64,000 nt of DNA, taken from the NCBI GenBank assembly GCA_039707655.1, contig CM077672.1, positions 193,916,037 to 193,980,036 on the forward strand, in the 5' to 3' direction. The stretch is from Elymus sibiricus (lineage: Eukaryota; Streptophyta; Magnoliopsida; Poales; Poaceae). The translations under genes and the position numbers were made by a program. This document shows, piece after piece, positions 10,947-22,424 of this stretch (position 1 is the first letter of the stretch; each line of letters begins with the position of its first letter). The notes below the pieces were generated by a model. That model saw only the letters and a program-made list of their open reading frames with translations. It made no database searches and had not been told where the DNA came from.

Positions 10947-11225
10947 GAAGAAGATCAATACCCCAAGACGAAGTTTGTTCCTCAACAAGAGAAATATGAT
11001 CCTACTTCCTTTAAGGGAACACAAGCTCAAGAATATCTTCCGCCACAAGACCACAAGCTAAAAGGCAAGGACAGGCTTCAAGAAGAGATTGATTCATTTG
11101 AATAACCCCCTCAAGCCATGGTCAAGTGGGTTCCCAAGACTTCATCAAGTTCTACTTCATCAGGTGCTACTACAACTCCAAGGATTCCCATCAAGTTGAT
11201 GTGGGTCCAAAAGAAGAAGAACTAG
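10947..11225 (+). pseudogene. C-terminal extension of gag after a premature stop
   Basis: Reading on in phase from the TAG at 10944 gives plausible gag-tail sequence (KTKFVPQQEKYDPTSFKG, then MVKWVPKTSSS). It passes one further stop (TAA 11103) and ends at TAG 11223. The undamaged frame would be about 730 codons. The restored length is an inference from codon phase and composition. Confidence 0.6.
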
Positions 11226-12113
11226 AGAGTTCTTGAGGGTGACTCCGCCAACAAACTTCCCTCATATTCTTTATGGCAAGAACTTGTGCAACCAACTTTC
11301 ACATTTTGCACTAGTTCATAGAGTCACAAACCCTCTTGTTGGTAAGACAAGGGACAAGGTATTCAATGCATTCATGGACATCATCCTATGTGTATTTCAC
11401 TCTATGTCTATGGATATCCTTGTATGTTCCTTGTGTGGGACTAACCCATGTAGGTATTGAAAGCACAAAACTCCAAAGGATTGCTCCCAACTCTTAATGG
11501 TCTACATCAACATTGAGCATCCACATCTTCAACATCTACATGAAGTCATCATCGACAAAACCCAAGGTTAGTTCATCCCTCTTAGGGGGGATATCACATC
11601 TAGGGGGAGCTTTGCTCTAAACAATTGAGCTAAAGCAACTCTAATGGTGTGAACACATCAATGCATTATGTAAAAGTGGCAACCCACTTGTGCTTAAACG
11701 ATGAGTATGACCTATGATCAAATGTTCTCATTTGGCTCCTAAGTCAATATACTCATATATAGATGACCTAGTCATCGTCATTGCTTGATATATGCTAGAA
11801 TTGGTTGTGCATGTTTGACACATATTTCATTTGCTATCTTATTGTGTGAGCATGTTGGTTTGCATGTTTTCATCATTCGAGGACATCCATTTGTTGCTTT
11901 GATTGTCTTGGATTTTCCGGCCAAGTGGATGTACAAGAATGCCTAAGTACGTTCTCTAGCTATCTATGCTTTCTTGTCTCACATTCTATTCTTGCTGCAT
12001 CACAAAAATTGAACAAGTCATTTTCGGACCCTCCGGGTGAGGAGCACTCGAAGCCACCGATCTGAAAGGGCTGAACCTCCAAAACCTTCTATCTGATTTC
12101 GGCCGAACCAATT
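11226..12113 (+). other. Internal non-coding region where pol is absent
   Basis: No protease, integrase, reverse transcriptase or RNase H motif is present in any frame between gag and the internal promoter. Purine-rich AGGGGGGATATCACATC and CTAGGGGGAGC near 11584-11610 resemble polypurine tracts. Confidence 0.6.
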
Positions 12114-12850
12114 CACTCAAACTCGGTCTAACCGAAATCACTTAGATTGATCTAGGTTTCCCATCTCGGTGCCACCGAGTTGAACCACTTCGGAGCCACC
12201 GATGTGCTAATCTGCGTGCAGTTACACATATCGGTGCCACCGAGTTGTTCAACTCGGAGCCACCGACAGCGTACGGGTATATATATCGCGCAGGCTCGAA
12301 CGGTTGAAATTTCTCGACTCTTTCGCTCCCGCACCCCGTTGTTGCCGTCGCCCTCATCTCCGGACTTCGTCGTCGTCTCCAGCGCGCCCTCGCCGCCGGA
12401 TTCTGCCGCTGTCAACGGCAATCTGCTCCGCCGTTGCCGCCGTAGAGGATCTCCACCGAGTTAGGGTGAGATTCGATCCCTCTCATGCTCCATTTTCCGA
12501 TTCAATGCACGATAGGTTTGCCATTATTCTTGTCACAGATTGCAATGCTTATTCCACCAGAAGAATTCCGTAGATTAGATTCGAGCGAAATTTTTAGGTT
12601 TAAGTTTCCGCCGAACGCATCTCGGACCGACCGATTAGAAATTTTCGGTCCCACCGATTTGGTCTCAGGCCATAGCACTAGTACGTCTCGGTTCCACCGA
12701 GTTGTACGAATCGGTGAGACCGAAAGTAAAGTCTCAGTGAAACCCTAGCATCTCGGAGACACCGAAACCCATCTCGGTCTGACCGAAATGGAATGCAAGG
12801 TTTCTGTAGAGTGCTTCGGTATCATCGAGATCAACTCGGTCCATCCGAAA
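12114..12850 (+). promoter_or_regulatory. Second TCGGTnnnACCGA palindrome array, internal promoter
   Basis: More than ten copies of the LTR-type palindrome are present, for example CTCGGTGCCACCGAG near 12165 and ATCGGTGCCACCGAG near 12229. Five lie just before the TATA box at 12278-12286 and the rest in the probable leader. A candidate leader intron runs from GTGAG at 12466 to CAG at 12955. Confidence 0.6.
12278..12286 (+). promoter_or_regulatory. TATA box of the internal promoter
   Basis: GGGTATATATATCGCG lies directly after the proximal palindromes, the same order as in the LTR. Confidence 0.55.
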
Positions 12851-12970
12851 TGCCTTCTGTGAAAACTTGAAACTAAGAGTTGAACTCAATTTTTATGAAA
12901 AACTTCTGCTTTTTGTGATGACTCATCTACTCTGCCCATACCCATCTATTCACAGGGTCAGCTCAGCAAG

Positions 12971-14715
12971 ATGTCAGATGACAGCGACAGCCAGAACAGG
13001 TCAGAGCAGCATGCAGAACTCAGTGAAGGATCAATTCCTGCAGAAAGTTTCTATGAGGGAGAGAGGAGCTCTCCATAACTTCCTAAGGCTGCCACTAGAA
13101 CAAGGAAGAAGAGAACCTCAGACAGTGAGGATGAAGATTTTGTTGCTAGTGCAGCAACAACAAAGAAGAAAAGAGTCGTGCTTGCTAAGGAGTATAGCAC
13201 CAAGCCCACTTCTGCCAAAGAGAGAACTGCTGTGAGGAAAGTTCCTAGGCAAACAATGCAATTCACACTTGAAGAGCCAAGTGACACAGAACCAGCTGCA
13301 GGAGCAAAGAAGAAGAGAGCTAGGAAGACTATAGCTCATGTGCTTGGAAGACCCTCCATGAGGAATGATTCAGAGGAGGAGGAGGAGCCAGCAGCTAATG
13401 CAAGCCCCAGCAAAAGCTCAGAAGCTCATGTCAGATGCAATCAGGACTGCTGCCCCCACCAAGTCCAAACCAAAAGCTCTGGCACCCAAGAGGTCTACAA
13501 GGAATATTTTTGCTGCTGAGAAGAACAAGGCCACAGTGCCTGAGGCAAATGTTGATGAAGAGCCACTAGTGCTCAGGAAATTGAAACCCAAATTCCAGAC
13601 CATGATGATGCACACCCAGTTGCAGAAAATATGATGCTAAGGAAAGACAAAGGACTGCGTCAGTGGAGACTGTCAGATCCTTATGCTGCAAGGAGGAAAA
13701 CAACATGTGACTATCGCTTTCACACACGAGAACAGCAAGACTTTAATGAAACTGTTCTGTTGGATAAGAAACCCATTGTTAGTGACATGAGATGGGTGGA
13801 TTGGGAATACATTGATGAAAATGAGGATTATTTTCCCCATGTACATGAGAGATTCAGGATTGCAGGTGTTGATGACTTTGTTGGACAGAAGTTGACGAAG
13901 TGGAATGATGAAATGGCATGCAATTCTACTCTATAGCTCATTTCTATCCAGATGGCCGAATTGTGTGGATGACTGAGGGTATCACGTACCAGTCAACTAT
14001 CTCTGAGTGGGCAAGTCTTCTTGGTGCTCCCAAGGAAGAGGATGATGACTATGATATCTATGCCAAGCTCAAGATGGATCACAACTCCATGGCCAACATG
14101 TACACAGCAATACCCCAGAAGGACATCAAGACACATAAGCTTGGATCAGTGAAGCATCTACTGCCAGGACTGGCCACCACTAACACTATCTTGCGATATA
14201 CTCTATTACCCAAGTCAGGCGATGATAAGATGATACGTGGCCACTCCATCAACTTGCTGCATTTGCTTGATACACCTCAGAAATTTAAGGTGATGAGTTT
14301 GATTGTGGAAACTATCAAGAGGACTGCAGCTGATCAGAAGAGATCGTGCGGATATGCTCCACACATCTAGATGTTGATCAATTCCAAGGTTGGAACCAGC
14401 ACCTATCTTCTTGATCGTGAGCATTTGCCACTGCGTCCAGAGTTTGAGGATAATGTTATCGTGATGGATCCTTCGCATCTCACTTCTGCTCAAGCCCAAT
14501 AGAAGATTCGAGAAGCCAAAGAAGCCAAAGCAGCCAAGGAGGCAACAGCTCCCAATGCTCCAGTTGCAAATCTCAAGTCTAAGTCTGACCAAATGACATA
14601 TCTGCAGAAGCCTTCGCGGGCGCTCTTCTTTCGACGCCATCTACGCACACCGGAGCTGCCAGCAGGAGATCGCCTTCAGGAGCTTCCAAGGATCGTGCTT
14701 AGAGAGCCGCATTAG
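12971..14715 (+). pseudogene. Accessory ORF2, putative plant transposon protein, frameshifted
   Basis: The likely start is ATG 12971, 15 bp after a splice acceptor-like CACAG. The N-terminus is acidic, then Lys/Arg-rich (KKKR, KKKRARK). From about 13631 it resembles the 'putative plant transposon protein' family (Pfam Transposase_32), with segments such as VDWEYIDENEDYFPHVHERF and GRIVWMTEGITYQSTISEW. The frame is broken by TAA 13076, frameshifts near 13430, 13600 and 13920, and TAGs at 14368 and 14501. It ends at TAG 14713. SIRE-lineage elements often carry an extra ORF in this position. Its function is unknown. Confidence 0.65.
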
Positions 14716-15243
14716 TCCTATACCTATTCGATCTTTTTGGTACTTGTTGCCAAAGGGGGAGAATTTGTATAGATCTTAGCTTCGAGAGAGAGAGTTTCGC
14801 TTTGCTTTGCCCGTTGGATTTCTCTCGAGTTCTTTTGCTACTATTTTGTTTGCTACTTTGTTTGATGTGTGTGCTTGATACTATGTCTGTGAGTACTGTG
14901 CTTCGTTATGATTGTGAGCTACTTCATGTGATTGATCATACTATGCTTCTTGTGATGATCAATGCTTATCTTTATCATTATCTTGTATGATCACTTACTT
15001 GTGTTGGTGATGCATGCTTACCATTCCACTCATATCATTTAGCGTGCTCCACCAAGATGTATGTGACATGGAAGAGTGACCCATGAGCCTAATCGATTAT
15101 GCATTTGCATTCAAACGTAAATTTTTAATAATGCACAAATTTAGGGGGAGCTCTTGCTTATCACATACTTCTCAAAGCGACGACGCATTCCATTCATTTA
15201 ATCATTTGTCGAAGCTTTGATCTATATGTTGTCATCAATTACC
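14716..15243 (+). other. Non-coding 3' part of the internal domain
   Basis: AT-rich with no supported ORF. TTTAGGGGGAGCTC near 15142 resembles a second polypurine tract. Confidence 0.5.
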
Positions 15244-15257
15244 AAAAGGGGGGAGAT
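15244..15257 (+). promoter_or_regulatory. Polypurine tract
   Basis: AAAAGGGGGGAGAT abuts the TG of the 3' LTR at 15258, as needed to prime plus-strand DNA synthesis. Confidence 0.85.
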
Positions 15258-15603
15258 TGAAAGCACATTTGCTCCCTTGGTGGTTTTGGTAATTCATAAC
15301 AACATATATCTCATTGAACTAATGTCCATTCAAGTTAAAGATTTCAGGATGTTCAATGATTGGCATGGCATGGACTAGAGATGTGGACCCCTCAAAATGC
15401 TAAGGACAAGGATTGGCAAAAGATCAAGACTCTACATTTTTGGTTTAGTGATCCAAGATCACATTGAGTCCATAGGAAAGACAATACTATTAAAAGGGGA
15501 TGATGTGTTGCTTAATGGTCTTTTTGCTCAAGTGCTTAGTGACAGTACTCCTAATCCCTCAACCACTTTCTCTATCCAAATATGTCCAAAACCCACATTC
15601 CAA

Positions 15604-15997
15604 CTCGGCCCCACCGAAATTTCCTATCCGGAGCCACCGAGTTCACCTAGACTTAGCCACTGCCAAAACCCTAACAAATCGGATCCACCGATATGGATCT
15701 CGGTCCCACCGAGATGGCCTTGCCAACTCTCTGTGATCATTTGCACCTACTTCGGTCTCACCGAGTTTTGCAAATCGGTCTCACTGAGATGGCTTGCCAA
15801 CTCTCTGTTGCCTTATTGCTTCACTTCGGTCCTACCGAATTGATGCAATCGGTGCCACCGAGATGAGGTTTGCCCTAGCCATTGCACTTCGGTCCATCCG
15901 AGTTGTTCCTATCGGTCCCACCGAGATTCCTAACGTTCATATCTTTTACACAGTTCGGTGCTACCGAGATTATGGTTTCGGTGCCACCGAGTTGGGT
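15604..15997 (+). promoter_or_regulatory. Palindrome array of the 3' LTR
   Basis: Same TCGGTnnnACCGA array as at 3699-4092. Some arms are broken by point changes, for example ACTGAG near 15784 and ACCGAAT near 15836. Confidence 0.7.
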
Positions 15998-16834
15998 CAA
16001 AAGTGTGTAACGGTTGGATTTTGTGTGGAGGCTATATATACCCCTCCACCACCTCCTTCTCAGAAGAGAGAGCCATCAGAACGTGCCTACACTTCCACCA
16101 TACATTTTCTGAGAGAGAACCACCTACTCATGTGTTGAGATCAAGCTATTCCATTCCTACCATTTGAATCTTGATTTCTAGCCTTTCCCAAGTTGCTTAC
16201 CACTCAAATTCTTCTTCCACCATAGCCAAATCTGCGAGGAGTTGTTTGAGTGTTGGGAAGACTATCATTTGAAGCACAAGAGCAAGGAGTTCATCAACAA
16301 CACACCGTCTATTACCTTTTGAAGAGTGGTGTCTTCTAGACTGGTTAGGTGTTACTTAGGAGCCTCCGACATGATGTGGAGTTGAACCAAGGAGTTTGTA
16401 AGGGTAAGGAGATCGCCTACTTCGTGAAGATCTATCCGAGTGAGGCTAGTCCTTCGTGGACGTAAGCCATGGTGGAATAGATAAAGTTGCTTCTTCGTGG
16501 ACCCTTCGTGGGTGGAGCCCTCCATGGACTCGCGCAGCCGTTACCCTCCGTGGGTTGAAGTCTTCATCAACGTGGACGTACGATAGCACCACCTATCGGA
16601 ACCACGCCAAAAACCACCGTGTCTTCATTGCGTTTGAATTCTCCGATCCCCTCCTTTACTTACATATGCAATTGTTTATTTTTCGCTGCTATACTCTTAG
16701 AATTGCATGCGTAGGGTGATGCTTGACTTGTGTGCTTGCCAAAATCTACCTGCCTCTAAAATTGGGAAAATGTTAGGTTTTTATTTGGTCAAGTAGTCTA
16801 ATCACCCCCCCCCCCTCTAGACATACTTTCGATC

Positions 16835-16837
16835 CTA
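16835..16837 (+). repeat. TSD CTA of the CACTA transposon, left copy
   Basis: A 3-bp duplication matched at 28372-28374, the usual TSD length for CACTA elements. Confidence 0.8.
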
Positions 16838-17045
16838 CACTAGTAGAAAAGGGCCCATTTGTCCCAGTTCCAGAGGCCCATTTGTCCCGGTTCTGGAACT
16901 GGGACTAAAGGGTCGGGACTAAAGCCCAAAACCTTTAGTCCCGGTTCTCTTACGAACCGGGACCAAAGGGGCTCCACGTGGCCGCTGCGGGAGCCCAGGC
17001 AGGAGGTCCTTTAGTCCCGGTTGGTAACACCAACCGGGACCAAAG
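16838..17045. repeat. Left subterminal repeat region of the CACTA element
   Basis: Alternating TTTAGTCCCGGTT and AACCGGGACCAAAGG motifs form local inverted repeats, for example GTCCCGGTTGGTaacACCAACCGGGAC near 17013. Confidence 0.8.
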
Positions 17046-17379
17046 GCGGCCACGCGTCAGCAGCTCGCAGTCGCTGGGGTTTTTTTTTTGGAAGGGGGTT
17101 TAGGGGTTTTGGAGGGTTAATTTAGGGGTTTCATATTGTGTTAGCGAGCTAATAGAGAGAAGTGACCTCCCTTTTTCCGTGCTTGGTCGACGCTAGCTAC
17201 TACACATATAGAGAGAACTCGACGCTAGCTAGTAAGCAAATAAAGGAAACCATTAATTACACAAGATCGTCATGAACATATATAGAGAGAAGTGACATCT
17301 CTTTCTTCGTGCTTGGTCGAACAACAAGTTTTCGTATATCTATCCGACGCTGCTACATATGTACAATATATAACATCCC

Positions 17380-20300
17380 TTACAACCATTTCAATTTCAC
17401 ATGGTATTCTCCGTGTTCAGGTATGACGTGGTCAAGAAAGAATCCCGCCGATTCCTCTTGAATTGCTCGTATGCGATCATGTGGTAGGAGTTCATCCCGC
17501 ATCTGCCAGATCTAATTTAAAGAAGGGGGTCAATACATATATATGAATGAAACTCAACACAATTGATGGTAATATATAAAATAAAATTGTGAATATTGTT
17601 TACGTACTTCAAATTGTTTCTCAGAGGAGGCCCGTTCAGGGGTATAGTAGCGAATGAACTCGCATACGTAGTATCCACATAAATGAGTGTTGGGTGCCTG
17701 CAACAAGCACTTTCCGATAATAGAGTTCAATCAAACTGATAAGCAAGCATGATAATGGTATTGATGAAACTAGAATCAATGAGAGATGCGCGGAACTAGC
17801 TAGTACTACTTACTTTGGGGTGTGTAAATCGCAGCTCCTTCTTCAGACCCGGAACCTTAGCGGTGAACGTTTTCCAAACCCTGGCAGGCAAAGAAAATGA
17901 TTACTTGATATCAGGAAATGAACGAAAGTTGCCGATATGGTCCCGGTATTGATTGAACTTACTTCTGGAGCATTGCAGTCATGTCCGCATAATACTTGGG
18001 ATCTTTACGGAGCGAGTCTAAGACAGTTACTAATGCCCCGTCAAGGTTAATGGATAGCAGAATATAGTGGAAGCTGTGCACGCATAACTCATCAATTACA
18101 TTACTTAACCACGAGTAAGCGGAACCGAATATGCAGAAGACAGTAACACTCACTTGAAGTTGTAAGGAAAGAGTATTTCCCTTTTGTTTTGATGTGTAAG
18201 GAACGTTTCTAGCAAGTTGTTCTCGGTATCTTCAGCCGCCTTTCGTACCGACCATTCATTTACGGTATTTGGGCTAATGAACCCAACGTCGAAGATTCCT
18301 GTTTTTTTGCATTCGACCATCTTCAATCTGCATAATATAGTGAGGATAATTATATATACATGCAATGAACGAGCTGAGCTAGAGACTTAATTATAGAAGT
18401 AATACTTACAGACAGTAGCAAGTCATGAGTTGTTTGTCGAGGGCCTTTTGATTGTATAATTGAAATAACTCCACAAATTCAACAGGCAGTAGGTTGACTC
18501 CAGGGAAGTCATGCTCTTTTTTAATTCCGACTAACAAACTGTCTTTCCCAGACTTCCTGCAGGTTTCCATGTACCAGTCATGCAATTTTTGCATCATCGT
18601 TGTTAGATGAGGATGATCAGGTTTGACGAGAGGCTTCCCGTGCTCGTATCTAAAGACGTCTACTACCTCAGCCGTTTCAAACTGTACATCATCGGGCAGG
18701 TAATCATCAAGAGTGGTACCGAGCAGTAGCACCGGATGATTAGCGATATCGCTAGACACCTTGAGCGGGGGGCACGATTGCTTCTCCTGTTCGCCGAGCT
18801 GGGGAATTGTTTTCCCACTTCCTCGTTTTTTCGCTCTTGCAGCACTGGAAGTACTTCCCGACTGCTGCGCTTCAGCATGTGTCTTAGTAATTATGTGGTC
18901 ATAGTTGGAATCCGGCGGAGGCGGTGGTGGTCGCTTCAGGGCATTGATAGTGCGCTTCACTTTCACCGGATCTACCTTCTCCTTCGGAGATGGAGTTTTC
19001 TTTGCAAAATGGTCCCTCAGTTGGGCACGACATATGTCCTCGTTTTCCTGCTCGGTCCTCTCATATGGTAACTTTTCCAGAGGCTTGAGAGATGGACCGT
19101 ATCTGAATTGGCTCCCGCCTCTGCTTGTACTGCTAGTCGCCGGAGCGGCGGCGTCTCTCTTCCGTCGTTGCTGACGAGGCGGACAAATCCGACGCGCCGG
19201 AGGAGCCAGAGCAGCGGCATCTATCTTCCGCCATTGCCGACGAGGCTGAGGAGGAGGCGGACTGCTCTGACGCGCCGGAGTAGGCGAAGGAGGAGGCGGA
19301 GTGCCCTGACGCGTCGGAGGAGCCGGAGAAGGAGGAGGAGTGCCCTGATCACTCGCCGGAGGAGGAGGAGGAGGAGGCGGAGTGCCCTGACTCGCCGGAG
19401 GAGGAGGCGGAGGCGTCCAGTTTGGAAGCTTGATGTACGCCTTCTGCCATAGACATGTACTCCTCAGAGCACGAACCAGCTGATTCTCCCCTTCACCTAT
19501 AGAGTGGTCAAGCTCGAGCTCCTCAAATCCCTCCATTACTTCATCCACCATCACAACAGCATAGCCATGTGGAATCGGATGGCAGTGAAAAGTTCCGTTG
19601 GGTTGAGGAGGTGCAACAGAGCCGACAGCCGCCTTGAAAGTGAGGTTCCGGCATTTCGTCATAAGCTCGCAATGTTGAGCCTCCGTGATAGTATCCACGG
19701 GGTAGCTAGGAGACGTGAAGTCAGGCTGAACGGGCTCCGTGGAAGCGACGCTGCTTCTCCGCTGAGATGGCGGGGTAGCTTCTGGGGTAGCTTCGTGCTG
19801 CTGAGATGGTTGGCCGGCAGCTCGCTGGCTCTCAGCTTCCTCTAGCTTTTGTAGTCTTGCAATGAGCTTCTGCATGTCGCTCAGCTCCGCTTTCCTCTTT
19901 CTCTCCCGGCTTCTATAACCGCCTGTGTCGGGAAACCCAACCTTCCACGGAACGGAGTCTGGTGTGCCTCGTGTTCGTCCAGGGTGCTCATCATTCCCTA
20001 GGGCCTCAGTCAGCTCGTCCTTCTCTCTGTCGGGAATGAACGTCCCTTCCTGCGCTACGGTGATATACTTCTGAAGCTTCGTGACGGGTATTGCAAGTTG
20101 CTCGTCCGTCCAACGACACTTCCCTGTTTCAGGGTCCAAAGTTCCCCCAACCCCGAAGAACCAAGTCCTTGAACGGTCTGGCCAGTTCAATGTCTGTGGT
20201 ACGACCCCTTTAGCAATCAGGTCATTCTCAGCTTTGTCCCACAACGGCCGGGCTTTGAGGTAGCCACCTGACCCTGTGTGATGGTGATACTGCTTCTTTG

Positions 20301-21172
20301 CAGCGTTGTTCTTGTTTGTCTGTGGAATTTTCTTACTCTTGTCCGATGTCTTGTAGGCCACAAATGCGGTCTAGTGATCTCTTATCTTCTCAAATCGACC
20401 GGTGAATTCTGGAGTCTTCCCTTTGTCGACAAACTTTGATTTCAACTCATTCTTCCACCTCCTGAATAGATCTGCCATCTTCTTAAGAGCACACGCCTTG
20501 ACCAGTGGCTCTATAACTGGCTTATTCGGATCCTCCTCTGGCGGTAGGGTGAAATTTGCCTTCAGCGCGGTCCAAAGATCATCTTTCTGTCTATCGGTGA
20601 CATAATCACCTTCAGGGGCGTCGTCCTTAGGCTTATTCCATTGCTTGATGCTGATCGGGATGTTGTCCCTAACAATAACTCCGCATTGAGCAGAAAATGC
20701 GTCCTTGGTCCGCTTGGGTTCAATCGGATGGCCATCGTCCGCGAGTGCTGTGATCGTGAACCTTTCATCCTTGCGCAACCTCTTCTTCGGGCCTCGTCTC
20801 GTTACCGAAGTTTGGCTCGATCCGGAGGGCTATAAAAGAAGAAAGAAGAGTTAATATATGTACATACCAAAAAAATTAATGCATCAATTAGCTAGTCAGC
20901 ACAGGCTTAATTAATATATATACCTCGCCGGACTTTGCAACAGCTCCCTCCTCCGTTCGGTCACCGGAGCCGTCATCATGGTCTCCTTCTTCCTCCGGCA
21001 TTCGGTCACCGGAGCCATCATGATCATGTCCTTCCTCCTCCATTGTTCGATCACCGGAGCCGTCATCCTCTCCTTCCAGACCATCGGTGTCGTTGAGAAA
21101 CGACAAGACATCACGTCCGCCGAGGATTATGTCCCCCAACAACTGTTCTTGTTCCAAGTCTCTTTGAGCCAT
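17380..21172 (-). pseudogene. CACTA ORF with C-terminal Ulp1-like (C48) cysteine protease domain
   Basis: Seven exons join in phase with GT/AG borders: 21172-20924, 20829-18410, 18327-18154, 18073-17963, 17880-17814, 17697-17608 and 17511-17380. They give about 1,080 codons. The only break is TAG at 20371-20373. Exon 1 encodes acidic GSGD repeats. Exon 2 has Trp-containing blocks, a Glu/Gln-rich helix and a long Pro-rich stretch (about 19240-19420). The later exons hold the protease core: FHYILLSIN (His), VTVLDSLR (Asp) and HLCGYYVCEF (Cys). Such genes accompany TNPD in plant CACTA elements. Whether they cleave SUMO is not known. Confidence 0.8.
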
Positions 21173-21176
21173 AGTT

Positions 21177-21291
21177 TCTGCAAATATTACAACATGGCAA
21201 TTAATATACAAACATGAATGTCCGACGTCTGGACCGCCTCTCTCATGAATGTCAAACAAGGGATTCTCTTAAACTTTAAGGGATTTAATTA
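21177..21291 (-). other. 5' flank of the protease gene with splice acceptor
   Basis: On the minus strand TATTTGCAG ends at 21178, five bases before the ATG at 21172. This suggests a leader intron whose 5' side extends across the inverted repeat toward the TATA box at 22798-22792. Confidence 0.45.
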
Positions 21292-21780
21292 ACAAAATGG
21301 CGCCATTCTGGATGTGCAGAAAATGGTCCATATTTTTCCTGATCTCATCTACCCTTCTATATGTCACGTTGTCTAGTGTCAAAGGATTCAAGAAAACCAT
21401 GGCTTCATCATTAGCCGGAAATAACAGGCGCATAATGGTACGAAGCTCTCCAAAATTGTTTTGGAACGGAGTCCCGGATAGGATAATTAATTAGCTTTTT
21501 GGTACGAAGTTCAGCAAGAGCCTTCCGAATATCGCTATTTGGAAGGCCTTTGCTGAAATTCGTACCAAAAAGCGAATTATTCTATCCAGAACTCCGTTCC
21601 AAAACAACTTTGAAGAGCTTCGTAGCATCATACGCCTGTTACTTCCGGCTAATGATGAAGCCATGGATTTCTTGAATACTTTGACAGACAACGTGACATA
21701 TAGAAGAATATATATATAGATGAGATCAGAAAAAAAATGGATCAACTTGTGCAAATCCATAATGGGGGCATTCTTGATAA
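21292..21780. repeat. Head-to-head inverted repeat of a SNF2-helicase fragment
   Basis: The two arms, about 21292-21530 and 21537-21780, are reverse complements with scattered differences and almost no spacer. The centre is near 21533, in CCTTCCGAATATCGC. Read outward, each arm encodes the same peptide. On the plus strand 21582-21620 gives LSRTPFQNNFEEL, which matches the conserved SNF2 helicase motif LSGTPFQNN and is closest in my memory to the CLSY/DRD1 group. The left arm repeats it on the minus strand with a short insertion and frame break. A transcript through it would fold into a hairpin of over 200 bp. Confidence 0.8.
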
Positions 21781-21830
21781 ATCTATGTTACCGGAGTTTT
21801 CTATATGAACAAAAAAAAATTCCACATGAC

Positions 21831-22191
21831 ATGTCCGACGTCCCCCCTCATGTCGAAGTTATCGGGGAGGGGGTAGACGACAACGACGCTCACCCCTCAT
21901 GTCATGTCCGACGTCCCCCCTCATGTCGAAGTTATCGGGGAGGGGGTAGACGACAATGACGCTCACCCCTCATGTCATGTCCGACGTCCCCCCTCATGTC
22001 GAAGTTATCAGGGAGGGGGTAGACGACAACGACGCTCACCCCTCATGTCATGTCTGACGTCCCCCCTCATGTCGAAGTTATCGGGGAGGGGGTAGACGAT
22101 AACGACGCTCACCCCTCATGTCATGTCCGACGTCCCCCCTCATGTCGAAGTTATCGGGGAGGGGGTAGACGACAACGACGCTCACCCCTCA
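21831..22191 (+). repeat. Five tandem copies of a 73-bp unit
   Basis: Copies start at 21831, 21904, 21977, 22050 and 22123 with GTCCGACG at the same offset and only single-base changes. The unit contains TCGGGGAGGGGGTAGACGA and CTCACCCCTCATG. Because 73 is not a multiple of three, it is unlikely to be selected as coding. Confidence 0.9.
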
Positions 22192-22249
22192 TCAAAGAAC
22201 TCATATCATCAACAACATCATCATTGCTCATATATCCATGGATCATATA

Positions 22250-22345
22250 TAAAAACTTTCTATGAACAAAAAAAAGTTCTATGAACAAAAAAAAATTCTA
22301 TGAACAAAAAAAAGTTATATGAACAAAAAAATTATACATCAATGC
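22250..22345 (+). repeat. Short TATGAACAAAAAAAA tandem repeats
   Basis: Four or five imperfect copies of about 19 bp of (C/A)TATGAACAAAAAAAA(G/A)TT are present. A further AACAAAAAAAA copy is near 21808, upstream of the 73-bp array. Confidence 0.7.
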
Positions 22346-22424
22346 ATACATATCCATGGATCATCCATATACATCTGCATACACATCTGCATACATATAC
22401 ATCAATGCATACATATGAACAAAA

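Larger units (their letters stand above)
15258..16837 (+). mobile_element. 3' LTR of the copia element (last 2 bp at 28375-28376)
   Basis: Runs from TGAAAGCACATTTGCTCCC to TTTCGATCCTA, where the CACTA transposon begins. The final CA is found after the CACTA right end. It contains the palindrome array (15604-15997) and TATA box (16033-16040). Confidence 0.9.

Noticed and set aside
19108..19452. Arg-rich plus-strand ORF
   Set aside because: Antisense of the Pro-rich region of the protease gene.
21720..22265. ORFs repeating a VPPHVEVIGEG-type peptide
   Set aside because: Made by the 73-bp tandem repeat, whose period shifts frame each copy.
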